6,069 bases of DNA from assembly GCA_007118075.1 (NCBI GenBank), contig SKSH01000014.1:1-6069 (forward strand). The letters run 5' to 3'. Below the pieces are notes generated by a model. It did not search any database and was not told where the DNA came from. It worked only from the letters and a program-made list of their open reading frames with translations. A program made the translations under genes and the position numbers. The stretch comes from Halobacteriales archaeon. GTDB lineage: Archaea > Halobacteriota > Halobacteria > Halobacteriales > SKSH01. How positions within the stretch are numbered: the first letter of the stretch is position 1; each line of letters opens with the position of its first letter. This document shows, piece by piece, positions 1 through 5,451 of this stretch.

Positions 1-33
1 GCAGAGACAACGGTGAGTTTCACCGTCGGTTAG
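1..33 (+). CDS. Possible 3' end of an upstream gene (partial)
   Basis: Reading from base 1, the frame gives AETTVSFTVG and then a TAG stop at 31-33. The alternating polar and hydrophobic residues resemble a terminal beta strand of a secreted or surface protein. Only ten codons are visible, so no function can be named. Of the other two plus frames, one stops at 14-16 and the other runs on as an overlap with the next gene. This is a weak call based only on position and a plausible ending; the stretch could equally be intergenic. Confidence 0.25.
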   Translation, partial: AETTVSFTVG

Positions 34-46
34 TGGGACCGTTTTT
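27..46 (+). terminator. Weak hairpin plus T-run, possible terminator of the upstream gene
   Basis: CGGT (27-30) and ACCG (38-41) can pair around a seven-base loop and are followed directly by five T (42-46). A second perfect inverted repeat, CGGTGA-GTT-TCACCG, lies just before it at 11-25. Haloarchaeal termination depends mainly on T-tracts, so the T-run may matter more than the four-base stem. The same T-run is the best TATA-like element for the next gene, so the two readings compete. Confidence 0.25.
42..46 (+). promoter_or_regulatory. TATA-like T-run upstream of the DUF1028 gene
   Basis: The five T at 42-46 are centred 29 bases before the ATG at 73 and 26 before the ATG at 70. That matches the spacing of other candidate TATA boxes in this window and would give a leaderless transcript. 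The box lacks an A, so it is a poor match to the haloarchaeal TATA consensus. Confidence 0.3.
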
Positions 47-72
47 GTCGACTGGGATTGATTGGCAGGATG

Positions 73-789
73 ATGACGTTCAGCATCTGTGTACACGAAA
101 CGTATGAGGACGATTCTGGAGAGCAACACGATCGGTTTGGCGTCGCCGTGACGACCCGGCTTCCAGGTGTCGGAACGCTCTGTCCGTTCGTCTCATCGAA
201 TGGTGCTGTGGCCACGCAGAGCCTCGTGAACGTCGACCTCGGCCGAAAGGGCATCGAGCTGATTGACGATGGCCTCGCGATCGATGACGTTCTCACCGCC
301 TTGTTGAACGCCGACGAAGGAGCGGAGAACCGCCAGCTTCACGGCGTCGACGCCGATGACACGTTCACCTTCTCAGGGGGGAAGTGTATGGACTGGTTCG
401 GTCATCTCGAGGGTGAACAGTACACCGTAGCGGGCAACCTGTTGGCCGGTCAGGCCGTCATCGAGGAGACCGCTGCTGCATATGAGGCTGGACTCAATAG
501 TGATGATCCACTCTCAAAGCGGCTCATCGAGGCACTCGCGGCTGGTCAGGCTGAAGGCGGTGACAAGCGAGCAGATCTCCGGGTTCAGAGCGCTGCGGTT
601 CGGGTGGCAACCACTCAGGCGTACGATCTCACCCCTCCGTATCACGATCTCCGTGTCGATGCTTCGGTTGAGCCAGTGGAGGAACTCCGATCGGTCTATG
701 AGTTGGCGATGGAGGGTTATGAGGCAAGTATGGCGAAGTACGAGGATGCGTATGAGGAGGACGACATCGGTCAGACAGAGGACTCTTGA
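73..789 (+). CDS. DUF1028 family protein (Ntn-hydrolase-like fold)
   Basis: This 238-residue protein matches the DUF1028 family along nearly its whole length. Seen here: an MTFSI start; GAVATQS at 44-50; LVNVDLGRKG at 51-60; AGNLLAG at 120-126; GQAEGGDKR at 158-166; QSAAVRV at 172-178; and DLRVD at 192-196, followed by a PVEEL segment. DUF1028 is placed with the N-terminal-nucleophile hydrolases, but its substrate is unknown; older annotations mention pectin degradation without firm support. The ATG at 73 is chosen because it gives the family MTFS start and leaves Thr2 as a possible N-terminal nucleophile after Met removal (inference). ATG 70 or TTG 58 would add one or five residues. The last 30 residues are a very acidic tail with no bacterial-type peptidoglycan-binding extension. 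No signal peptide is seen, so it is probably cytoplasmic. It converges on the PUA gene across a four-base gap. Confidence 0.88.
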   Translation: MTFSICVHETYEDDSGEQHDRFGVAVTTRLPGVGTLCPFVSSNGAVATQSLVNVDLGRKGIELIDDGLAIDDVLTALLNADEGAENRQLHGVDADDTFTFSGGKCMDWFGHLEGEQYTVAGNLLAGQAVIEETAAAYEAGLNSDDPLSKRLIEALAAGQAEGGDKRADLRVQSAAVRVATTQAYDLTPPYHDLRVDASVEPVEELRSVYELAMEGYEASMAKYEDAYEEDDIGQTEDS

Positions 790-793
790 ACGC

Positions 794-1276
794 TCAGAGT
801 GTCCATTCGTACAGTTCGTCACCAACGTAATGAATCGTGTCGACGACCTTTCCATCGTCACCAAGCAGTTCAGTGCCATCGACCCGAGCCCGACCCACGG
901 CCAGGAACTTCCCGTGGGTCTCTTCGTTGATGACGACGAGGTCACCAGCTGCAATATCCGCATCCGCCTCGACGATTCCCGGTCGCATCACATCAGCACC
1001 GTTGCTCAAGAAGGCGACCGCGCCGGCATCGACGGTGACCACATGGGATGATGGTTCATAGGTATTCGCCCCTCTGACGGTGAGGAATGGCACGTTCTCT
1101 TCAAGGTAGAAGACGTCTGGAGATCCATCGATGAGCACGACATCGTACTCGACATCATCGAACTCGACGAGTTCGAATGAGGCATCCGGCAGTTCAATGT
1201 CGAGCTGTTCAGCCATCGTGTCTCGGATCTTCGCAACTGCATCCGCCCGTAGATGATGGCGAGATTTGACCTTCAT
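794..1276 (-). CDS. Universal archaeal PUA-domain RNA-binding protein (MCT-1/Tma20-like)
   Basis: This 160-residue protein has an N-terminal pre-PUA part (about 1-75, starting MKVKSRHHLR) and a C-terminal PUA domain (about 78-153). The PUA signature is clear: TVDAGAVAFLSNGADVMRPG at 81-100, AAGDLVVI at 109-116 and LAVGRA at 125-130. Length and layout fit the universal archaeal PUA-protein family related to eukaryotic MCT-1/Tma20, which binds the ribosome and acts in initiation or subunit recycling; the archaeal function is not settled. The ATG at 1276 is preferred over the preceding in-frame GTG (1279): it gives the family MKV start, and a TTTAA box sits 29 bases upstream of it, as for a leaderless mRNA. 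No Shine-Dalgarno is visible. The gene diverges from RNase R and converges on the DUF1028 gene. Calling it an RNA-modification enzyme would be wrong, as no catalytic domain is attached. Confidence 0.88.
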   Translation of the reverse strand: MKVKSRHHLRADAVAKIRDTMAEQLDIELPDASFELVEFDDVEYDVVLIDGSPDVFYLEENVPFLTVRGANTYEPSSHVVTVDAGAVAFLSNGADVMRPGIVEADADIAAGDLVVINEETHGKFLAVGRARVDGTELLGDDGKVVDTIHYVGDELYEWTL

Positions 1277-1302
1277 CACCGGGTACTCCGGTGGCTCCAG
1301 GG

Positions 1303-1307
1303 TTAAA
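1303..1307 (-). promoter_or_regulatory. TATA box of the PUA-protein gene
   Basis: On the minus strand the sequence reads GGCTTTAACC, with TTTAA at 1307-1303. Its centre is 29 bases upstream of the ATG at 1276, the spacing expected if transcription begins at the start codon. The match to the haloarchaeal TATA consensus is good. Confidence 0.6.
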
Positions 1308-1326
1308 GCCTAGAGGTCTGAGCGAA

Positions 1327-1351
1327 TCTCCCGATACGACTTTGGGGGAGA
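1327..1351. repeat. Inverted repeat TCTCCC-N13-GGGAGA in the RNase R promoter region
   Basis: TCTCCC at 1327-1332 and GGGAGA at 1346-1351 are perfect inverted copies separated by 13 bases. The spacer holds CTTTG (1340-1344), the only TATA-like element about 28 bases before the RNase R start. A repressor binding both arms would cover that core promoter. Six-base arms can arise by chance, so the operator reading is tentative. Confidence 0.3.
1340..1344 (+). promoter_or_regulatory. Weak TATA-like element of the RNase R gene
   Basis: CTTTG at 1340-1344 is centred 28 bases before the ATG at 1370, the same spacing as the better boxes in this window. The sequence itself is a poor TATA match. No better candidate lies in the 93-base region shared with the divergent PUA gene, so the promoter may be weak or activator-dependent. 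Confidence 0.25.
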
Positions 1352-1369
1352 CTTCCGTAGCGGACTGGC

Positions 1370-2632
1370 ATGACCGACCAAGTAGCCGGAGAAGAACGAG
1401 GCCCGGTCCAAGTTGATGAGGTGCTCGGTCGACAGATAGAGAACCGACGGGCCGACTTACTCGAGAAGTTCGAGATCCCTGATGCCTTCCCGGAGGAGGT
1501 CATCGATGAGGCTGAGGAACGGTCGACCGGGATTGACTCGGAGATTGCTGAGGCGGTCGATGAACGCGTCGATCGTCGGGATTTGACCACGTTCACCATC
1601 GATCCGGTTGACGCGCAAGATTTCGATGATGCGATCAGTATCGAGCAGGACGGCGATGACTATCGACTCTGGGTACACATCGCCGATGTCTCACACTATG
1701 TGGAGCCAGGGACGACGATGTGGGACGAGGCAAAACGTCGAGCGACCAGTGTGTACCTCCCTGGGTACACCATCCACATGTTGCCACCACTACTCGCCGA
1801 GACGGTTTGTTCACTCGTTCCTGGTGAGGAGCGTCTGGCACATACCGTGGAGATGCACCTCGATGGTGAGACTCTCTCGTTCGAATCTCTCGAGATCTAC
1901 AAATCGGTAATTCAGAGTGATGAACGCCTGACCTACACCGATGCTGAGCGGCGCCTTGACGATCCTTCGGCGTCGTTGTACACGGCACTGGATATGGTCT
2001 ATGAGCTCGCAGAGCGGATGCATGAGCAACGAAAGGAGGATGGGTCGCTCGTCCTCAATCCTCGACGTGACAGAGCTCATACCATCGTCGAGGAGTGTAT
2101 GTTAAAAGCGAACAAGGCGGTCACACACGAACTCATGTGGAATCGAGGTATAGAGGCCATGTACCGGGTTCATCCGCAACCCACCCCGGATGAATGGGAC
2201 AAGGCACTCCGCGAGATCCAAGAACTCGAGGGGGTGTCGATTCCATCTGATTCGCTGGATGATCCACGGAAGGCCGTCAACGCCACCCTTGAAACCGCTC
2301 CTGAACGCCAGCTAAACAAGATTCAACGGGCGGTCTTACGGGTCATGCCCCGTGCCATGTACATGAGCGATCCATTCGGGGGCCATCACGCACTTGCCTT
2401 CGAGATCTACGGTCACTTCACGAGTCCGATTAGAAGGCTATCAGACCTCGTCAACCACTGGATCGTTGAGACCAATGAGATACCGATTCGCTTGGACAAT
2501 GCCTGTGCGCATGCGAGCGAGCGTCAACAGGCGGCTGAACGGTGTGAGCGAGAGTACCGACAGTTGCTACAGGAGGTAGGTCTCGACCCCAACGAGGTCA
2601 ACAACCGCGGGCTAGAGGTCATCGAAACCTGA
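1370..2632 (+). CDS. rnr: RNase R-type 3'-5' exoribonuclease (RNB domain only)
   Basis: This 420-residue protein is a compact RNase II/R-family enzyme that would degrade RNA from the 3' end in the cytoplasm. An acidic helical N-terminal part (1-70) precedes the RNB domain (about 71-385). The metal-binding block DPVDAQDFDDA has aspartates at 78, 84, 86 and 87, the same spacing as the four catalytic aspartates of bacterial RNase II/R. VYLPGYTIHMLP (128-139) holds the probable RNA-stacking Tyr129, and FTSPIRR (350-356) supplies the catalytic arginine region. Cold-shock and S1 RNA-binding domains of bacterial RNase R (about 800 residues) are absent, as is typical of haloarchaeal homologues. Haloferax lacks the archaeal exosome and depends on its RNase R, which suggests a central role here too. 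The usual RRY and HR after SPI are RRL and HW here. The ATG at 1370 has no Shine-Dalgarno. The gene diverges from the PUA gene and converges on the RuvC-like gene. Confidence 0.93.
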   Translation: MTDQVAGEERGPVQVDEVLGRQIENRRADLLEKFEIPDAFPEEVIDEAEERSTGIDSEIAEAVDERVDRRDLTTFTIDPVDAQDFDDAISIEQDGDDYRLWVHIADVSHYVEPGTTMWDEAKRRATSVYLPGYTIHMLPPLLAETVCSLVPGEERLAHTVEMHLDGETLSFESLEIYKSVIQSDERLTYTDAERRLDDPSASLYTALDMVYELAERMHEQRKEDGSLVLNPRRDRAHTIVEECMLKANKAVTHELMWNRGIEAMYRVHPQPTPDEWDKALREIQELEGVSIPSDSLDDPRKAVNATLETAPERQLNKIQRAVLRVMPRAMYMSDPFGGHHALAFEIYGHFTSPIRRLSDLVNHWIVETNEIPIRLDNACAHASERQQAAERCEREYRQLLQEVGLDPNEVNNRGLEVIET

Positions 2633-2673
2633 CTCGTTCACCCATCGGAATCTGATTGTGGTCGTTTTCGATC
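2633..2673. other. Convergent junction between RNase R and the RuvC-like gene
   Basis: This 41-base gap separates the two stop codons. On the plus strand it becomes pyrimidine-rich toward its right end, with TCGTTTTCGATCTC at 2662-2675, including four T at 2664-2667. That could help terminate RNase R transcription. No convincing hairpin was found, and nothing comparable serves the minus-strand gene. Confidence 0.3.
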
Positions 2674-3405
2674 TCATTCTTCACGATGTTGCTCGAGGGC
2701 TTGTTCGATGGTCAATTCGCCGATGGCGACCTGTTCAGCAAGTGCAGCCGTGATCTCTCGGTTCTGTGGCGATCGCTGTCTTGAGAGATGCTGGATTCGG
2801 GAAAGTTCGCCCTCGGTCGGCTCGATCTCCCGGCGTTCGATCGGCTCACCCTGTCGCGATGCGATGTTGACCGCAGCAAGGAGATCACCGACGCCTCGAG
2901 CCCCAGCACCGATGTATGGGGTTGTCCCTGTCTCATCGACCAGTTCAACCTGGATTCCATCGAGCTCATTGATCAGTTTTGCTCCGTTGAGGCGGGCACC
3001 ATCACCGATGCGGACGATTGCCTCCGGTGTATCCTCGATCTCAGCTTTGATCCGTTCTGCGGCCTGTTCAAGTGGTACCTGAAAGGCGGAGACCACGAGA
3101 TTCCCTCGCATCACCGCGATACCTGGACGTTGGCCTGGATCAACGCCGATGACAATATCTCCACCACGACTTGAGAGCTCTGCCACCGCCTCGTCGATCA
3201 GTTGGCGACTCTCTGCGGCAGTCCCCCGGATGATGGAGATATCTACCTCCTCGATTGGCGGATCGGTGTTTCCGGTGAGAACCACCCTGGTTCCCGCTGG
3301 GAGTGCCTCATCAACCTCGATGGTGGTAAATGCGAGTCGTCGCTCTCGAAGGCCATTGACGAGATCATGATAAAGTTCGAAGTCCTCCGTCGCGACGACG
3401 ATCAC
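2674..3405 (-). CDS. Uncharacterised protein with a RuvC/YqgF-like (RNase H-fold) nuclease core
   Basis: I know of no assigned function for this 243-residue protein (numbering from the GTG at 3405). Residues 1-78 look like a small alpha/beta domain starting MIVVATEDFELYHDL. Residues 84-184 resemble the RuvC/YqgF superfamily: a first strand IVIGVDPGQRPGIAV with Asp89 in VDPG; IVRIGDG with Asp135 ending a later strand; VELVDETGTT with Asp157/Glu158, like the DERLTT strand of YqgF; and GVGDLLAAVNIA with Asp174 opening the last helix. These acids match the layout of a two-metal nuclease site. The last 45 residues are helical and charged, possibly nucleic-acid binding. The start is uncertain: TTG at 3411 adds MT, but a TTATA box lies 28 bases before the GTG and only 22 before the TTG. 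The gene is divergent from radB, so a recombination or repair role is inferred, not shown. An inactive RNase H-fold protein or an RNA nuclease is also possible. Confidence 0.8.
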   Translation of the reverse strand: MIVVATEDFELYHDLVNGLRERRLAFTTIEVDEALPAGTRVVLTGNTDPPIEEVDISIIRGTAAESRQLIDEAVAELSSRGGDIVIGVDPGQRPGIAVMRGNLVVSAFQVPLEQAAERIKAEIEDTPEAIVRIGDGARLNGAKLINELDGIQVELVDETGTTPYIGAGARGVGDLLAAVNIASRQGEPIERREIEPTEGELSRIQHLSRQRSPQNREITAALAEQVAIGELTIEQALEQHREE

Positions 3406-3430
3406 TGTCAACAGTTAGGTCACAATCACG

Positions 3431-3435
3431 TATAA
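3431..3435 (-). promoter_or_regulatory. TATA box of the RuvC-like gene
   Basis: The minus strand reads TACTTATACG, with TTATA at 3435-3431. Its centre is 28 bases upstream of the GTG at 3405, as for a leaderless transcript, which favours that start over TTG 3411. The same bases read TATAA on the plus strand, but that is 60 bases from the radB start, so it probably does not serve radB. Confidence 0.55.
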
Positions 3436-3462
3436 GTACACGGCAGCGGCGAGACCCGCGGC

Positions 3463-3467
3463 TTTTT
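3463..3467 (+). promoter_or_regulatory. TATA-like T-run upstream of radB
   Basis: The five T at 3463-3467 follow the palindrome CCGCGG (3456-3461) and are centred 28 bases before the GTG of radB, the spacing for leaderless transcription. The element lacks an A and is a modest TATA match. It lies about 30 bases from the opposing TATA box of the RuvC-like gene, so the two core promoters are close. Confidence 0.4.
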
Positions 3468-3492
3468 CCCATCTCCCTTCAACCGACACAGC

Positions 3493-4191
3493 GTGACGAA
3501 CGGTGCGCCTGTTTCGACCGGCTCGTCCGCCATCGATGAGCTCCTCGGTGGTGGTCTTGAGCGATCGGCTATCACGCAGGTTTATGGCCCACCGGCGGCG
3601 GGAAAATCGACGCTGGCGATGTCATCCGCGGTGGCAGTCGCGGCTTGCGGTTCGACGGCGATTTATATCGATACCGAGGGGCTCTCTCACGATCGACTCG
3701 ACCAACTGACCGCTGCGTCTGTTCAAGCAGATGCGGTGGCCGACACCCTCGATCGCATCTTGGTCACCACCGCCACCGATTTCGATGAACAGGCACAGCA
3801 GATTCGAGATACTGCGCAGTATGCCGATGGTGCCTCCTTGATCGTCCTCGATAGTGCGACAGCCCTTTACCGCTTAGAGCGTGCCGATGAGGGGGATGAT
3901 GGCGATTCGCTCGATCGGCTCGCTAACCAGGTGGCTTTCTTATTGAGTCTCGCGAGACGCTACAATACGGCAGTCTTGCTCACGAACCAGGTGTTCACTG
4001 ATCCAGATGCAGAGACCATCCGCCCCCTTGGTGGAGCGATGCTGGAACACTGGTCCTCGACGATTCTCCGCCTTGATCGTTTCCGAGGAAGTCGTCGACG
4101 GCTTTCAGCCGAGAAGCTCACAGGTGAATCGTCCACGCGGGCTACGATGCTGCAGCTCACGGATGGTGGATTCAAAGGTATCGATCTTTGA
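3493..4191 (+). CDS. radB: DNA repair and recombination protein RadB (RecA/RadA paralogue)
   Basis: This 232-residue protein is a single RecA-type ATPase core without the N-terminal helix-hairpin-helix domain of RadA, which is the mark of RadB. Walker A is GPPAAGKST at 32-40, with Lys38 contacting phosphate. Walker B is SLIVLDS at 115-121, with Asp120. TNQVF at 164-168 supplies the conserved glutamine, and RPLGGAMLEHWSSTILRL at 177-194 is the region around loop L2. RadB proteins bind ATP and single-stranded DNA with little or no ATPase activity and assist RadA in homologous recombination. Pyrococcus RadB also binds the junction resolvase Hjc. The start is GTG at 3493, giving the usual short N-terminus before STGSSAIDELLGGG. 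There is no Shine-Dalgarno, and a T-run lies 28 bases upstream. It is divergent from the RuvC-like gene and convergent with the CBS gene across 13 bases. Confidence 0.95.
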   Translation: MTNGAPVSTGSSAIDELLGGGLERSAITQVYGPPAAGKSTLAMSSAVAVAACGSTAIYIDTEGLSHDRLDQLTAASVQADAVADTLDRILVTTATDFDEQAQQIRDTAQYADGASLIVLDSATALYRLERADEGDDGDSLDRLANQVAFLLSLARRYNTAVLLTNQVFTDPDAETIRPLGGAMLEHWSSTILRLDRFRGSRRRLSAEKLTGESSTRATMLQLTDGGFKGIDL

Positions 4192-4195
4192 TCTG

Positions 4196-4208
4196 GTAAG
4201 CTGCTTAC
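4196..4208. repeat. Perfect inverted repeat filling the radB/CBS convergent junction
   Basis: GTAAGC-T-GCTTAC is a perfect 13-base inverted repeat that can form a five-pair stem with a CTG loop on either RNA strand. It covers most of the 13-base gap between the stop codons and includes the TAA stop of the CBS gene (4205-4207). Neither side is followed by a T-run, so it is not a standard terminator. It may protect or pause either 3' end. Confidence 0.4.
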
Positions 4209-5362
4209 AACTCTCCGAGCTTGCGCAGCACGTGCCCTTTCATGATCTGGTCACGTTTGATGCCCTTGCGTTCGATGACGTTACGCTCGAGCTTGTCAAG
4301 GGCGACATGGAAGGCACTGCTGGCACCATACCCCTCGCCCGTTCCGGCGAGTTGTCCTTTGTTGGTCCGAAGTCTGATCTTACACTGGATCAATGGGGTC
4401 CCCCGAAGTTTCTCTTTGTGTTCATGGAAACGGACATGCGCATGGAGCACCTGCATCCGTTGGTACTTGTCAGCGACTGCTTCGATATCTTCACGGATTG
4501 ACTGCCGACTCAGGTTGTCGAGCAGATGGATATTGGTCACCTGGACGTCTAGGTGATCCTCCTCGGTCAACGAGAGCGTGCGAAGGACGTCGGTCTTCGC
4601 GATGATTCCAACGAGGATGCGATCATCGTCCGGTTCGGTGACGGGCAGCCCGGCGTAATCGTGTTTCAACATCCGTTCGACCGCATCCCGGAGCGACTCC
4701 TCGATATTGGTTGTTTGCACCGGCGTATTCATGATATCATAGACCGGGATGTCGAGGACTCGGTCAATTTCCCCGGCTCGATCACCTGTCGTGAGCTTGT
4801 CCATCCGCCGCACGGCCACATCGGCGATGTCGTGGGTGGTGACCACACCGACGAGCTCACCCTCGTTGTTGACTACAGGTAGTCGAGAGATGCCATGTTC
4901 CCGAAGGAGATTGATGGCCTTGCCGACACCATCGTCATCCTCCACTGAGACGACCTCCTCTGTGTAGACATCCCCCACCGTCAGTGCACTGAGGCTATCG
5001 AGAACGGCTTCGAGGATCAGATCTTCGGTGACGATGCCCCATAGTTCGTCGTTTTCGAACACAGGGGCCACCTTCGTTCCCCCCTCGACGAGGTAGCGGG
5101 CCACCGACCGGATATCTTCTGTGCGATCGATCTGAGGAACCGGTGAGTTCCGACTCCGCTTGATGAGTGCGGATGCCTTCGCATTGTCCTCGACGTGTGA
5201 CTGCAGCAGGGTGCGTTCACCAATGACGCCAGCAAATTCACCGTCATCGGTCACGATGATCCCTTTGGGATTCTCTTCCTCGAAGATTGCACGGACCTTC
5301 CCAAGACGAGTGTCAGTGTCGACCTCGAGATATTCTGGGGACGCAATGTCAGCGATATCCAT
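4205..5362 (-). CDS. Four-CBS-domain protein with C-terminal HPF/RaiA-like domain
   Basis: In this 385-residue protein, two tandem CBS pairs occupy about 3-122 and 126-263. Each motif shows the family pattern of a regulated loop, then a strand with a G-(I/V)-(I/V)-T-like end and an Asp-containing helix: VGVVTTHDIADV at 171-182, and VGIIAKTDVLRTL at 251-263. CBS pairs bind adenine nucleotides. Residues 271-365 have the beta-alpha-beta-beta-beta-alpha pattern of ribosome hibernation factors: LDVQVTNI, a long helix around 284-302, strands HAHVRFHEH (307-315) and IQCKIRLRT (325-333), then SAFHVALDKLERNV (349-362). A role in nucleotide-controlled ribosome inactivation is inferred. The start is ambiguous: ATG 5362 gives MDIADI, the start I recall for haloarchaeal relatives, but a strong TATA box suggests transcription begins near GTG 5374, which is in frame and would add four residues. 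No membrane segments are seen. Confidence 0.88.
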   Translation of the reverse strand: MDIADIASPEYLEVDTDTRLGKVRAIFEEENPKGIIVTDDGEFAGVIGERTLLQSHVEDNAKASALIKRSRNSPVPQIDRTEDIRSVARYLVEGGTKVAPVFENDELWGIVTEDLILEAVLDSLSALTVGDVYTEEVVSVEDDDGVGKAINLLREHGISRLPVVNNEGELVGVVTTHDIADVAVRRMDKLTTGDRAGEIDRVLDIPVYDIMNTPVQTTNIEESLRDAVERMLKHDYAGLPVTEPDDDRILVGIIAKTDVLRTLSLTEEDHLDVQVTNIHLLDNLSRQSIREDIEAVADKYQRMQVLHAHVRFHEHKEKLRGTPLIQCKIRLRTNKGQLAGTGEGYGASSAFHVALDKLERNVIERKGIKRDQIMKGHVLRKLGEL

Positions 5363-5397
5363 CGTTCTTGCCACGCCTAACAAACACCCTCAGCGCA

Positions 5398-5404
5398 TTA
5401 TAAT
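5398..5404 (-). promoter_or_regulatory. TATA box of the CBS-HPF gene
   Basis: The minus strand reads GGATTATAATGC, the best TATA box in the window. Its centre is about 26.5 bases from the GTG at 5374 and 38.5 from the ATG at 5362. The transcript therefore either begins at the GTG or has a leader of roughly 10-12 bases before the ATG. The box shows that this gene need not be read from the lipoprotein promoter upstream. Confidence 0.65.
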
Positions 5405-5451
5405 CCTTTCATCAGCCAGACGGTAGGTTCCCTCGTTAAACGGACATTAGT

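Noticed and set aside
514..963. A 149-codon minus-strand open frame over the same junction
   Set aside because: It is out of frame with the PUA gene and antisense to the DUF1028 gene, with no domain, start signal or promoter.
482..1051. A 189-codon plus-strand open frame across the DUF1028/PUA junction
   Set aside because: It overlaps two well-supported genes in other frames, is rich in Arg and Ser as shadows in haloarchaeal DNA usually are, and matches no family I know.
2788..3174. A 128-codon plus-strand frame antisense to the RuvC-like gene
   Set aside because: The minus-strand protein has conserved-looking motifs and a TATA box; this frame has neither.
4007..4501. A 164-codon plus-strand frame over the radB end and antisense to the CBS gene
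   Set aside because: The overlapped frames encode clear RadB and CBS/HPF sequences; this one has no recognisable motifs.
4553..4882. A 109-codon plus-strand frame antisense to the CBS domains
   Set aside because: It is the mirror of acidic codons in the CBS gene and has no promoter or family resemblance.
5434..5442. CGTT-A-AACG between the lipoprotein stop and the CBS promoter
   Set aside because: Four-base arms with a one-base centre cannot form a useful hairpin and are expected by chance; kept only as a weak operator idea.
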